Shown: positions 12,486 to 23,484 of the stretch, one piece after another
Numbering within the stretch: the first letter of the stretch is position 1
Layout: each line of letters starts with the position of its first letter
DNA from: Paragordius varius
Taxonomy: Eukaryota > Nematomorpha
DNA: 64,000 nt
Assembly: GCA_964247055.1 (NCBI GenBank)
Contig: OZ176055.1
Coordinates: 5,828,001 to 5,892,000 of the forward strand
Direction of reading: 5' to 3'
Translations under genes and position numbers: made by a program
Notes under the pieces: generated by a model
The model's database searches: none
What the model was told of the DNA's origin: nothing
Seen by the model: the letters and a program-made list of their open reading frames with translations, nothing else

Positions 12486-13271
12486 TTAGGTTTGTTCAAA
12501 AACTGTGGCATCCTCATTATCTAGAATGCCTCTATTTAGACTGCCACTCTGGAGAAAAAAATAATTGCGACAATTCTTGACAATTAACTCTTATATTCCA
12601 CAATTATGCCAATCGTATTGAATGGTTCAAACACGATTTAATATTTAAAAGTTATATTAAAGATAGTGCACCCGATTAATTTTGACTAAGTGATAGCAAC
12701 ACATGATATTATATAACAAATAAAGTAAAATTAATATCTATTTAGGGTATGGAGAAAAGACGACGACATTTTTCCATATATTTATAACAGTATTATCATT
12801 TCCCGCAGTGTAAAATTAAAATTTTGGTAAAACGGAAAAAAATTAGTTATATTAATAAAAAAGCGTCACTAAACTGTATTAATGATAAAAATAAGAAACC
12901 ATGATGGTATATTAGGTTTACTCTTACACTCTATGTATAGAGCGGAGGAAATCGAATCTCGAAACGATTCTATTTTCCCATCATCACTGTCAACCCTGGG
13001 CAGGCAAGTTTTAAAACTTTTTAGTCCTGATGCAATTAAAAAAAATAAAAGAAAAAAGAAACGACAAACGGTTAATTAATAATAAATATGAAGGAAAAGC
13101 GGTATTCTTTTATTAATAATGTCTGTTTCTTTTATAAAGGTATATGTATGAATTATAAATGAAACCCCTTACCCTTATAAACAGGGATAAAATGAGAGTT
13201 TTCGGCGCTTGGTACTTGAACGCTTGATGGTACACCTTCTATATTAAATAAATAGAAAACTGTAAAAGTAT
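12486..13271 (-). CDS. Exon-like islands of an unrecognised minus-strand gene (3' end)
   Basis: Three islands have good splice borders and only one open phase each. 13271 (or 13238)-13173 reads ...EGVPSSVQVPSAENSHF... and ends at a GTAAGG donor. 13026-12928, after a long pyrimidine tract, reads LKSFKTCLPRVDSDDGKIES and ends at GTAAGA. 12548-12486, after CTCCAG, reads SGSLNRGILDNEDATVFEQT and a stop. The first two join in phase. The second and third do not: phase 1 meets phase 0. So an exon is missing or one border is wrong; a 14-base island at 12672-12685 would restore the phase but is weak. The polar, acidic content suits a cytoplasmic or disordered tail. The islands could be distal exons of the FN3/Ig gene just upstream on this strand, or a separate gene. 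The plus-strand frame at 12882-13079 is taken as the shadow of the middle island. Confidence 0.35.
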
Positions 13272-13689
13272 CTGAAAACAATAGAATAATATTGTTAATT
13301 GAACGCGTTGAAGTTAAATGATCTCTCCTTTATATAGTAATTTATTCCTAAATGTAAAGGAAATATATTAAATGTGAAAGCACTCCTTAGCTTATGGTAA
13401 GGTGATGTTTATCAGATCACAGATTATTACTAATCTAACGATTAATTTGAAACAAACACATTTCGCTCATATGATTAACACACACAACTTGAATTCACCA
13501 AAAACAACCGTTTTATTTTTATACAATAGCAGCATGCATTGCCACAGGAAGGGATTTTTAAAGTTATTGTTAACAGACACATATGTTGAATACGCTTTTT
13601 GACTGATATATGTGAATTGATTCCGAAATATTTAAAATTCCGCACTTGAAAGTGTAGGTAGTTGGTAGACCACACACCTGAAAAACGCT

Positions 13690-14400
13690 AAAATGCTAGA
13701 GTTTTTGAATTTTGACCTAATTCAATAACAACAATTGGAAGAAGCATTTCATGTAACACAAAAAACAATCAATAGATGTCTATGAAGTTCAATAGGAAAG
13801 GGTAATAAACTCGGTAAATGGGTCCGACATAATTTGAATGAACGTCACTTCGAAAATTACAAAGTTATTTATGAAGCTCTGCTTCAACGTCAAGAAAAGA
13901 AATCATTTTTGCTCGAATTGGGACGGGTGATAAAAATGTTTTTTTACAAATTAATACGGAAACAAGAATTTCACCTTGCCAATCAAGACCATCAACACCA
14001 ATGCCAAATCGCTTCGGCAAGAAGATTTCGCTCTGTGTCTGAGGGAGCAGAATGTATTATGCACTTTTCAAACCTCATAAAACCGTTAATGCCTAACGCT
14101 ATTAAGTTATTAATTTATACTATGTAATCAAATGACCGGAATTGTCTAGAAGACATGGTAAAGTGATTTCGCTAAAGAGCAATGCTTTGTTTCTTCATTA
14201 ATATTGATGATGAGAAATTCTTCACATCCGCTACATTCTCCTGACCTGGCATCAAATATTACCTAATGCCAACATTTTAGCACATGCTGCGCAACATTAC
14301 CTCAATAATTTTGAAGACGTTGGAAAATGTCTTAACGAATGGTTTGCTGCAAAAGCAACAGTTTTTCTAACACGGATTTATATATTACCTGAGGGGCGAA
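13690..14400 (+). mobile_element. Decayed mariner transposase copy
   Basis: A mariner-clade DNA transposon remnant. In order: a linker region reading GKWVRHNLNERHFEN, then KKSFL, then in another frame a PCQSRPSTPMPNRFGKK block (the conserved PGQPSTSTAKPNRFGKK region), then HSPDLA near 14240 and NNFEDVGK near 14310. At least three frame changes and several stops separate these blocks. The N-terminal DNA-binding part is missing or unrecognisable, and the acidic catalytic positions are not intact. Not functional. Confidence 0.85.
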
Positions 14401-14659
14401 ATGTCTAGAAACGATATACCATATTTTTAAAGTAAATAATAAATTTCCTTTCAAAATTACAGTTTTTCACCAAAACTACCTCTAAAAAAGAATACACCTG
14501 ATAAACATAGCAGCCTCTAATTAGCATGAATTTAAGGTGTTTGGATATATTATTTGCCAAGCTGTTATTTATATATATATCCAAAATAATTTGGTATAGG
14601 TCAGTCAAATTCTACAAAAAAATTCTGACATGTGCGTTTTGTTTTAATTTGAATTACGA

Positions 14660-15855
14660 TTAATGTAGGAAAACAATAACCCCTAAAATCAAAACTACTT
14701 TGAGCCCGGTACACTTTTTTATTAAAATATTTTAAGCTAGAAAATTTCCCCAATAAATTAATTCATTAAGTATATAATTACATAATTAATTAAATTACTT
14801 GGCTCTGATTCACTAAAGCAATAAGTGTAGGGGCTCGCTTCATTATTTTCAACAATCCTCTTTCTATATTCGCCATTAAAGCTCAAATTTGTGGACATCC
14901 AGATTTTATCCCCATCGGGTAAAAGATACATTCGTTCGATTTCGACATTTTTCTCAGTTGTATCATTACACTGAGGTGACTTCAATGTTGCTTTCATAAA
15001 AAAATAAGAAAAATTTGTTATATAAATACGCTTACTTTTATTGACTTTTAGGGTGAATCCATATATTTTAGTACCATTTAACTTTAAACTATACGTCCCA
15101 TTATCTACATCAGTAATATTTTTGATAAAAAGAGTACGATTATTGGATGCATATTTTGTTGTTACGGATGCATTCTTTTTGTGAAGCTTGACTCCATGCA
15201 ACAACATTTTATTATTATAATCATAGTTTAATATTAGATCCGATCCGTTAAAAACAACAATATCTAAAAATTGTAAAGAAACCTTTTAATTTACATAAAT
15301 AAATTTGCTAGGTATTTTGAAATTACATCTATCATGATGACTTTTCAGGTTTTATATAATATATATATTCGAAATTCCTACCTTTCTTTCGTACGTAGGC
15401 TATTCGAGTTGCACAGAACTCTTTTTTATCTCTGTAAGCATGTAAATTGAATATCGGAATACAATTAGCCTTTATACTTTTACTAAAGCTATATTTTTTT
15501 TTGTGTTGTGGATTTTCGATTGTCTCAAAATATTGATAGCTATTGTTGCAATAAACATAAATTTCATATTTCGTAATATAAGCGGGTGCAGTCCAATTAA
15601 TTTCATAACGATCCTTGTCTAATTTTACACTGCCCTTCAACGGTCTTCTAAATGGTTTTTCTGCGCAAAATTTTAGCATATATATAACTTTGAATAATGC
15701 CATTTAAATATCTTTTAAAAAATATAGAAGATACATTTTTTACAAAATATAATTTAATGACATATATATATATATATACCTGAACAATCCTCGGCCAACA
15801 ATATCTCAATATTAAATAAAACATAAAGACCAAATATAAAATTTGCCCAAGTCAT
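14660..15855 (-). CDS. Small secreted or GPI-anchored protein with FN3-like and Ig-like domains
   Basis: Exons (minus): 15855-15780, 15660-15382, 15263-15036, 14990-14782, 14713-14660; phases agree and give 281 codons. Exon 1 is a signal peptide (MTWANFIFGLYVLFNIEILL, then AEDC). Exon 2 looks like a fibronectin-III-type fold (INWTAPAYITKYEIYVYCNN, later FNLHAYRDKKEFC). Exon 3 has the Ig-like strand pattern NRTLFIKNITDVDNGTYSL but lacks the usual cysteine after the Tyr. Exon 4 has a possible second Ig-like half (LSFNGEYRKR, YTYCFS). Exon 5 adds CTGLKVVLILGVIVFLH and a stop, a short hydrophobic end like a GPI signal. Its acceptor is weak; without that splice the frame ends at 14758. Several N-X-T/S sites support a secretory path. 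No family was recognised. A cell-surface recognition or adhesion role is inference. Confidence 0.6.
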
Positions 15856-17450
15856 AATGTTCTTTTACTAGGTTTTTTTTTCAACAAAAAATAGGAAAGA
15901 TAAATTTTAATAAAATAATATAAACGAAAAAAAAATAATACAGAAAATTGCTTAGCTTTTACATTTCATTTAATGTATTATTTATTTAATTATACCTCCT
16001 TCGAAAATTATCCGAAGGCGAGCCTTTGTTCGAACAACAGGCGTCTACCAATCTATAAACATTTTCGAATGAGTAATTGAGATACTGATATTTAATCAGA
16101 ACAAATTTCATTTATATTAATTGTGTAATAATAAATGTTTTTACATCGTAGGTATACATGATATAATACAATAACAAGAGATATTATCAGTAGTTCTTCC
16201 GGTAATTTAAATGGCTAATAGGGGAAATTTTAATTTACACGTCTGTTTACTAGGCAATAGATTTTTCGTTTTTATAAATTATATTTTTATTTGTGGAGAA
16301 TATGTGTTTAATTAACACTGCACTACCTTTTCACTATTTTGTCCTAGTTTACCATTTAGGGTAGTTCCCAGAATTTTGTAAATAAAGTGCAGTTTTGAAA
16401 GTGAATTTAATTAAAATTTAATTATCAAACATGTTCTCATGTATTAGATAAAATAGCTTACATTCTTTTCAGTTTTGTGACTTCTACAGACTCAAATTGG
16501 AACATATCCGAAACAGGATAGAAACGAACAGTAAATATTAAAATTGAAATATAGCAAGTTTTTGCTGGTGCTTTTTAATTAGTTACATTTCAAACATAAT
16601 ATACATTTATTTGCGTGTTGGATTATCGGTTTAAAAAAACTTATGTAAAAAATGGCGGTAAAAAGTTCGAGATAAATATTTTTTCAATTTTACATTTTTT
16701 TAAATTTTTTTATATAATACGCCTAAAAGGCTAAAGAAACCATATTAAATTCGGCTTAATTCCTTAAAATCGTTTTTAGATATTCAAATTTTAAATTGCT
16801 CTCGGATATTAAACTACCCCAAAAGGTATTGATTGTTAAATATGTAACTAAAAAAGAAACAAACAAGTATACACCCCTTTTACTTATTTAAAAAACCAAG
16901 ACCAACTCTCGTATTAAATAATTTTAAATTATAATATTTTTTAACTTTATAAAATTATATTTGAAATCTGGAATAACACCCGTAAGGTTTTATAGAATAA
17001 ATTTTTTATCATAATGCATAAAATGGTTTATTTAATTATAATAATATCGAATAGAGTTTAAGGGATATTCTAAATATAATCCGTAAAAATAATTGAATGT
17101 GAGATCAATAAATTTCTGAAATATAATGTATAATAAAAATTATTTTTTCAATCATATTATAATTTTATTCAGTTTTAATTACGCAATAAAAAATCTGGGT
17201 AAAATTTTGTCTTTATTAGATGCCATAGAATGTTTTAAAATCCCAATATAGATAATTTTTTTGTCTTTTAAAAATAAATATAATTGTTTTATATTTTATT
17301 GTATTTTATGGTAAATTACGGGTTTAATATTTTTTATATAAACAATCGTTAAAATTATATAGATAAAAATTAAACCTAAAATAATATTGAAAATTGAACT
17401 GTATTTTCGTTTATAAAATTATTTCACGAAGAGTTAAAGATTGTTAATTT
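15856..17450. other. AT-rich intergenic tract with one repeat copy
   Basis: No exon-like island seen. A reverse copy of repeat family E lies at about 16620-16835 (TACCTTTTGGGGTAGTTTAA on the minus strand). Confidence 0.5.
16620..16835 (-). repeat. Repeat family E copy (reverse)
   Basis: Reverse complement carries ATACCTTTTGGGGTAGTTTA and a GCCTTTTAGGCG core, matching the cluster at 22.4-23.7 kb. Confidence 0.55.
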
Positions 17451-17451
17451 A

Positions 17452-17710
17452 TAGGCGTGGCTGGGAAGGAAACAGGGGCTGATGCACAGGGCGCCATAGT
17501 TGAAGGGGCGCTGAATTTATTTTTTTTTATTTTGTTTCAAAAAATAGGTATTTAAAAGTTTTTATTTTAAATAATAAGTAAACAATTTACCCATTTATGA
17601 GTGGTCATGCCTACGGTTTGAATTTGATTATTTTTTAAGCAAGGGGGGGGGGAAGAGGGGGGCATCAAGGATTCATGCACCGAACGCCAGAAATGCAATC
17701 TACGCCTCTG
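17452..17710. mobile_element. Non-autonomous hAT-like element with a G-rich core
   Basis: Left end AGGCGTGGCTGG..., right end the reverse complement of CAGAGGCGTAGATTGC. Both ends then show GGCG and TGATGC blocks. About 260 bases, with a run of at least ten G followed by GAAGAGGGGGG near 17645. End sequence resembles hAT-type elements (inference from recalled families). Confidence 0.5.
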
Positions 17711-17894
17711 TATAGACAATAATGTTAGTTACGCGTACAAATGCATTCGAGTTTATCATATGCAAATGGATCAAAAAATTACAGCATACAAAATTAGCCC
17801 AAAAATATATAATTACCTGGTTTCATAGGTCTTTTTCGGTTTTTTGGTAAAAATGCTTGCATTTAAAGTATAAATTATTTAATATTTCATTCAA

Positions 17895-18615
17895 AATAAT
17901 TTTCATGGGCTTCTTTACTTTTTGCCCACCTCTTAAGTAGTATATAAATACAACGCCATAAAACTGATGTTTTCTCCTTGCAAACTAAAGCTATAGCGTC
18001 TTTGAAATATTAGAATGCTTTCTGCGTAGGTGTACCTCATTGATGCGAATGTGTATTCGTCTGATGGAGCCAGGTCAGGAGGGTTCAGGGAATGTGTAAT
18101 AATTTCGTATCAAAGCGGATTGCAAGGCGTCTTTCATTGATTTGGCTGTATAGACGGAGCATTGTAATGGAGAAATCAATTTGGCATGTCTTGTGGCCGA
18201 TTCCGGTGGTTTTTTCGATTATTTCATGGTTTATTTTATTCATTCGTTAGTCATGGTGTTGTGTATTAACGGTTTCACCGGGATTCATAAGTTCCTAGAA
18301 TACACTATCGCTCCTCCAGACACTTGTCAAAGTGATTTGGTTTTGGTGTTGATTGACCAGATTGGCAAGGTAAATGCCATGATTTTTCCGCTTTGGATTT
18401 ACAAAGTAAGGCCACTTTTTGAAACTCGTTGCAATATAATGTAAGATGTTGAAGCAGGATTACACATGTCACTTTGCGATTTTTGATTGTGTACGACCAA
18501 GTTCTTAAAATTGATTGTATGCGCTCGAATCTGTGGTCAGTTAACTTAACTATAAATCTGCAGTGATGTGAACACTCTTCAGATATAAGCACATGAAGAG
18601 GCATTAGAAATATAT
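17895..18615 (-). mobile_element. Second decayed mariner transposase copy, minus strand
   Basis: Minus-strand blocks in order: an ILYNN-like region, then PCQSGQSTPKPNHF (mariner PGQPSTSTAKPNRFGKK region) near 18370, then NPPDLAPSDEYTFASMR near 18080 (the SPDLAPSDYHLFASM motif), then a LLKRWAK end (LPERWEK) near 17940. Several frame changes and stops; the N-terminal HTH part is absent. Independent of the plus-strand copy at 13.7 kb. Confidence 0.8.
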
Positions 18616-18674
18616 TAAAACCTCAAACAATTAAATAAATAAATATACAATATAATATAAGGATTTAAAGAAAT

Positions 18675-18964
18675 GCGCATTGAAATTATACGGACAAAAT
18701 GTAAAAATATAAAGACAAATATATTTTTCTAAAAGACAACTATACTTTTAAAACCATATTATTTTGAATACAACTTATTGTTTTGAACTGTAAAGTATGA
18801 AATAAAGATGTAAATTGGTAAAACAATCAATTATTTAATTTACAATTGAAATTAAATGATTTTTATAGGATAAATCAAGGTTTTAAAAAGTATGATTATC
18901 TTTTGAAAATGAAATTGTCTTTATATTTAACGCTTTGTCCGTATAAATTCAATTTTTACTGTAA
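18675..18964. repeat. MITE family B, long copy
   Basis: About 290 bases with terminal inverted repeats of roughly 75 bases. Left arm AATTATACGGACAAAATG, then AAAGACAA, then CTTTTAAAACC. The right arm is its inverse, ending ATTTTTACTGTA. Middle motif TGTAAATTGGTAAAACAA. No coding capacity. Confidence 0.7.
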
Positions 18965-19014
18965 TTCAACTATTAGAATTTTTGCTAATTTTAATATCTA
19001 GTAAGTTTGGATAA

Positions 19015-19215
19015 AAGCGCCGAACTTATATCCAAAATTATCTCATGCCCTACGTATTTTGTTACCTTTTGGTTGTGAAACTGGATTCTCAGCCTTGGTT
19101 CAATTAACAAAACAACAAATTGGTGCTAATAATGATTTGTCCTCGATATGGAAGTAATATTTCAACAATTGCCGATACAAAAATAACATTGATCCTGATT
19201 TTTATAATATTAATA
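19015..19215 (+). mobile_element. hAT transposase C-terminal fragment
   Basis: Translation gives a LSHALRILLPFGCETGFSAL block, then LTKQQIGANNDLSSIW. This matches the hATC dimerisation region of ZBED/FAM200-type hAT transposases (usual form ALRILLPF...CELGFSAL). Only the last part of the protein is present, so it is a dead fragment. The DNA from 19216 to about 19910 has no feature I can name. Confidence 0.7.
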
Positions 19216-19934
19216 AAAATTTTGAATTTTTAGCTTCGATGATCCCCGTGCTATTCTACCGCTAAAATGACGTGGTCACGAACCCGACCAAATCGAACCT
19301 ATAAACTACAATCAGGTCCTTGTAAAAAAGAACCATTGCTCTCCTAGGAATTCGGAGGCGGCACTTTTTTTGTCCCGAAATAAGAAAGATTATTGTTCCC
19401 GGTTTTCGTTGACATTTCAAAAGTGTTGACAAAATAATTTTCCGAGTATCATACGACACTGTTGACCATTGTATGAAGAGTTTATGCATTGCAATCACCA
19501 CCAAATAGATAAGCTTAATTAACACTTTTGAGCGACAACGACGGCTTATTGAACGCGAACCAAGAATTTTGGCTATATAAACAAAACAAGGTGGCGAAGA
19601 ATTAACAACATAGTTAATTAATTAATTTGCTTTTTATAAATGTAATAAATATTGCAAGGTTAGTTAGTATAAAAACAAAAAATTTAAAATTGTCCCTAAG
19701 TCGTAACTATATGAAAATAACCAATTATATTGTTTGGATAGTATAAAATATATTTATTGCATTTAGCAATACTTTCAAATAAATATATTTTTACAATGAC
19801 TTTTATAATATATTTTTAGCTCGATCGGGATGAACATATGCCAAATTTTTCGGTTAATCACAGTGAAGGGTAAGATTATTCACCCTAATACTCATTTATT
19901 TTTTTTATTCATTTAGTGACAATACAATAAATCA

Positions 19935-20075
19935 GTGGTTGTCGAAAAAATGCAAGGGCTGTGCACCATATACCGAAAAAACTTATAGCTGTTTGACACA
20001 TTTACAGATATTTATATTCAATAAGTAATCAAAAAATTTAATAATTAATTCAGTGTCGTAAAAAGCACTTTTAGG
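19935..20075. repeat. hAT-like short repeat, family D copy
   Basis: Carries CAGTGGTTGTCGAAAA at the left, AGCTGTTTGACACATTTACAGAT inside (split motif) and AATTCAGTGTCGTAAAAAGC at the right. The same order occurs at 28.6, 29.1, 60.5 and 63.7 kb. It may be the end of the hAT element whose transposase fragment lies at 19.0 kb. Confidence 0.5.
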
Positions 20076-20576
20076 AATAAATTGATTACAACTGCAATAA
20101 ATAAACCAGTAAAAGTTTTTTAGCAATTTAACCATTGTTATTTCGGAAAAAGGAGAAAATAGATTTTAACCTAAATAAAAATTCTAATAAATTAGGAAGG
20201 AAATATAAGCAACAATTATAGCACTCGTTAACTTCACCTAAGTAGGATTTTGTATTGTTGTTAAAATTACTTAAACTATAAAGGTTCAATAATATTAACA
20301 AAATGCGCAAAACCTATTGTCAATATTTTCTAAAAAAACCGAAAAAATAATTAATACTATCATTATTCATAATTTTTCGGTAGGGTTTCTGTATAATTTA
20401 TGTTCCTATATTTGTTGGCCCTTATTTATAATAATTAATTAATTAGTCTTCTTTTCTAATCTAATATGTTTATTTAACATTATTATAAACCCAATCTCTC
20501 ATAAATACAATCCTTTTACAAATTAAGATTAGCAACTCAAAACTTTATATTTTCATTAAAATACTATTAAAAAAAT

Positions 20577-21808
20577 ATGACTACGATTAAAGCAACGAAA
20601 TTATTATTAATTATCATTGTATGTTTTGGTTTATGCAGTATGGCTACTCTTTCAAAACCACATTCAGCTACAACCACGCCGCCGGTATGGAGTCCAACTT
20701 CAGCTAAAATCGGAGAAGGTTTAACATCATTAATAAGTTTGTAAAATGAAATTCGAGTGTAAAAGCAATATTTTTGCAAAAATATTGATGACGGATTTCT
20801 GGTAAAAGAAACAGATATACAGTTTGAAGCAACATAAGGGGTTAGCCTAATCACTAGGGTGATTAGAGGTTGAAATAAAAAGAACTCCTGACTATACATT
20901 TGTTTTGATGGTAGAACTCATTTTGCAAAATAGGAAAACGCAACTTTTGAACTGACATTTTATACAAACCCTAACCATATGATTTTAGGCTATTTATAAA
21001 TTGCGAATATCTGCTAAAATGGTAATGAATCTAAATAAACAAAATTTTATCATTTTATATAAATGATCCCCAATTATTTTTAATATTCACTTTTTGCCCA
21101 ATTTCGATTTTCTCAAATATTTCAAAAACTAGGTCGCCAAACTTTTAAATTCAGCAATAAATTCGCTGGTCATAAGTTATCTCATGTAAAAAACTTAACC
21201 CTCCATTTTGCACAGTTATATATATATATATATATATCATGTTTTATGTTTTTAATTCATTTAGGTTTTAGGGCTGGAGAATTTTACGAAATGCGTGATC
21301 CAATTCCATTAGGAGGATGGCTTATACTTTTATTGATAGTACTCTTTCTGTTTGTCGTCGCTTTGTGCTCGGATTTTGGGTATTTATGGTGTGGGTTACC
21401 TATCGGAGATATTATCTGTTCAGAATTTAGAATTTAGATCTCCACCCACTCATCAGAATGGATGAAAAACAACCAAAGTAATATTGTTAAATTAGGGACA
21501 AAAATAAAAAAATGGTGAGAAAGCCAAAACATAATATACGCAAGTAATCTATCTAGTATGATTAATGCTGTACCTCCAATACAAGCATCATCATCAAGCA
21601 GAGTCGTTAAAAAATTGAGACATCATCCCCAACAAACACGGCCGCCCGCGTATTCGACAAATATCTCGATCACGAGGTAAGAATAGTGATTTTACACCCA
21701 GATAGAAAAATAACCCCAATCGATTTTATCTTTTTTAACCCCCAAGAATTTTCTTCTACTTTTACGGATAGTTACTTACAAAATACCTATCAAAAAAATA
21801 ATGTGTAA
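20577..21808 (+). CDS. Small single-pass membrane protein with signal peptide and PPAY tail motif
   Basis: Exons: 20577-20736, 21265-21379, 21557-21676, 21772-21808; 143 codons with matching phases. Exon 1 gives a signal peptide (KLLLIIIVCFGLCSMA) and a Ser/Thr/Pro-rich ectodomain. Exon 2 gives GEFYEMRDPIPLGG then a membrane span WLILLLIVLFLFVVALC. Exon 3 is a basic, Gln/Pro-rich tail ending TRPPAYSTNISIT, and its donor is a strong GTAAGA. Exon 4 adds SYLQNTYQKNNV and a stop after a pyrimidine-rich tract. The PPxY motif (PPAY) is the classic ligand of WW domains in Nedd4-type ubiquitin ligases (established knowledge). A trafficking adaptor role is therefore a guess. The weak point is the first donor (AA|GTTTGT): unspliced, exon 1 stops after 55 codons. 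No homologue recognised. Confidence 0.55.
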
Positions 21809-21988
21809 TGATTCCATGCGCAAACTTCAAATAAATACATATAAAACATATTTTTATAGTTATGCTAAATGTTTATTCATTGGTGTATCAAAAAATTAAC
21901 AAAGTCTAAATAAAAAAAAATATTTAGATAAAAACACACCAAAAAACTTTTTAATACACAAAATTTGTATTGCTGCATTATTATCAAA

Positions 21989-22315
21989 TCAAGGTTTAAT
22001 ATAATACATTCCATTTAACGGTTTGGGTTCCACTCTTTTCTTTGAAACATCAGCCCGATTCGTGACCGGTAAAGCCCGATTTAACGTTTAAATTTTTTTT
22101 GTTAACAACATCGCAAATTTTACAAAGGGCATCACAGACGCGCTAATCATAAAATATTTAAACTTTTTAAATTCCATTGTACACTTAAATCATTCTGTTT
22201 TAAATTAATAAAATTGTAGAAACTACAAAAGATTTAGTCGTGGCTTTTTTGACATCGTCGGATCCGTCTGCATAAATTTGCTTTAATCGACTTCGAGTTT
22301 TTTACCCTTTTCCTC
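21989..22315 (-). pseudogene. SGT1 (SUGT1) pseudogene: Broken copy of SGT1 (SUGT1) C-terminal SGS region
   Basis: Minus strand gives EEKGKKLEVD in one frame, then [20 protein letters not shown] in another (SGT1: [30 protein letters not shown]). After about 100 unrelated bases come traces of SGGTVLSTNW and then [17 protein letters not shown] and a stop (SGT1: ADVGKRKVEINPPDGMEW). So there is at least one frameshift, a deletion of about eight codons after KLEVD, and an inserted stretch. SGT1 is a HSP90/SKP1 co-chaperone; this copy cannot encode it. An AG preceded by T7 sits at the upper edge (22316), so the fragment may start at a former exon border and not be a retrocopy. Confidence 0.75.
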
Positions 22316-22384
22316 CTAAAAAAACATGTTATTTATAAAAAATATATAAAATAATGATTATGGTTGGGTTTTACCGGTGATGAA

Positions 22385-22745
22385 TGGAATTCGCTAATAA
22401 CACTTCATGTCCTTTCGGGGTAGTGTGAAACCCAAGGTAGGACCATTTAATATTCAAATATCTTAAAAAAATACTTTAAGTATTGGCCAATTTTGAAAAG
22501 ATGCCTTTTATATTAGGCGCACGATATTTTTTGAAAAATTGCACATAAAAAAACTTTCTCGTCGCCATTTTCTTGAATTTTTTAATCGCTAATAAACAGG
22601 CAAATCAATGTATATTATGGTACAATATGTAAATAATTAACTTTGAAATGTTTCATACCTTCTAACAGCAAATTTTTGAGATTTGCTTTTAATATCAATT
22701 ATTCGTATCAACCGTATTTTGAAGTTATCTGAATTTGGGACTCTA
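22385..22745 (+). repeat. Repeat family E copy
   Basis: Starts near CACTTCATGTCCTTTCGGGGTAG, followed by a poly-A-rich middle, a CATTTTCTTGAATTTTTTAA block and an ATCAATTATTCGTATCAACC end. Three direct copies lie within 1.4 kb. Confidence 0.55.
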
Positions 22746-22747
22746 AA

Positions 22748-22810
22748 GCAGGGGTGTCCAACTCGCGGCCCTCCAAAATATTTCTGTGGCCCGTAAGAAA
22801 TCTAAAATAA
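22748..22810 (+). mobile_element. hAT-type terminal sequence
   Basis: Reads CAGGGGTGTCCAACTCGCGG then CCC, a form common at hAT element ends (established knowledge of such termini). The other end was not identified. Confidence 0.5.
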
Positions 22811-22984
22811 ATTAAATGTAATCTAAATAGAATTTCTGATTAAATTTTTCGAATTGGCAATGAAATTAGCGAAAATTGTTAAAATAAATAGTCGTCTTTA
22901 CAGTCTTATAATCAAATAGACTTTGCGAATGCGCTCGTCGTTTTTTGATCGGTAAAATTAAGGTTTTTGATAATACAGGAGAAG

Positions 22985-23345
22985 AAGGTTTAACATTTCA
23001 TTACCTTTTGGGGTAGTTTATATCCCAGAGCGAATCGAAGGTTGATTTTTAAAAGTATTTAAGGTATTGATCTGAATTTAAAGCTTTCTTTAGCCTTTTT
23101 GGCGCATCATACTTTTTTTAAAAAAAGTGTAAAAATCTTTATCTCAAACTTTATTGCTGGCATTTTTTATAAGTTTTTTGAAATCGCTAATGCAACAGGC
23201 AAAAATCTATAGTTATAAAATGTAAAAAATTTAATTATAAGAAGCTTTCAGGCTACATTTTACCAGCAAATACTAAATGTATTTTGATTTTAATATCAGT
23301 TTTCGTTTATATCGTGTTTTGGAGCTGCCAATTTTAAACTAGACA
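22985..23345 (+). repeat. Repeat family E copy
   Basis: Starts TTTAACATTTCATTACCTTT then TGGGGTAGTTTATATCCCAG. The rest follows the copy at 22.4 kb, with GCCTTTTTGGCGCATC inside. Confidence 0.6.
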
Positions 23346-23484
23346 AGTCAAAAAATAAAAATATACATAAGAACAATGTTTGATAATTAAATTTTAACTA
23401 AAATAACCTTCAAAACAATAGTTTATCTACAAAATTTGAGCTATAAAACTGCCCAAAATGTGATCGCCTACAAAAAAATGAATA

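Noticed and set aside
12882-13079. Plus-strand 65-codon frame ending in a Lys-rich tail
   Set aside because: The Lys-rich end is the reverse of a pyrimidine tract before a better minus-strand acceptor at 13026. The minus-strand island (VDSDDGKIESF) has proper splice borders, so I took the plus frame as a shadow, though not with certainty.
13402-13675. Overlapping frames on both strands beside the mariner copy
   Set aside because: Neither matches the mariner N-terminus nor shows splice borders linking to neighbours; left unassigned.
19262-19525. Minus-strand frame with KCQRKPGTIIFLISGQKK
   Set aside because: Less AT-rich and protein-like, but no family recognised and no splice context. It lies inside hAT debris and is probably part of an old element.
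20567-20899. Minus-strand 110-codon frame
   Set aside because: Antisense shadow of the signal-peptide exon of the small membrane-protein gene. The plus strand has a start codon, a signal peptide and downstream exons in phase.
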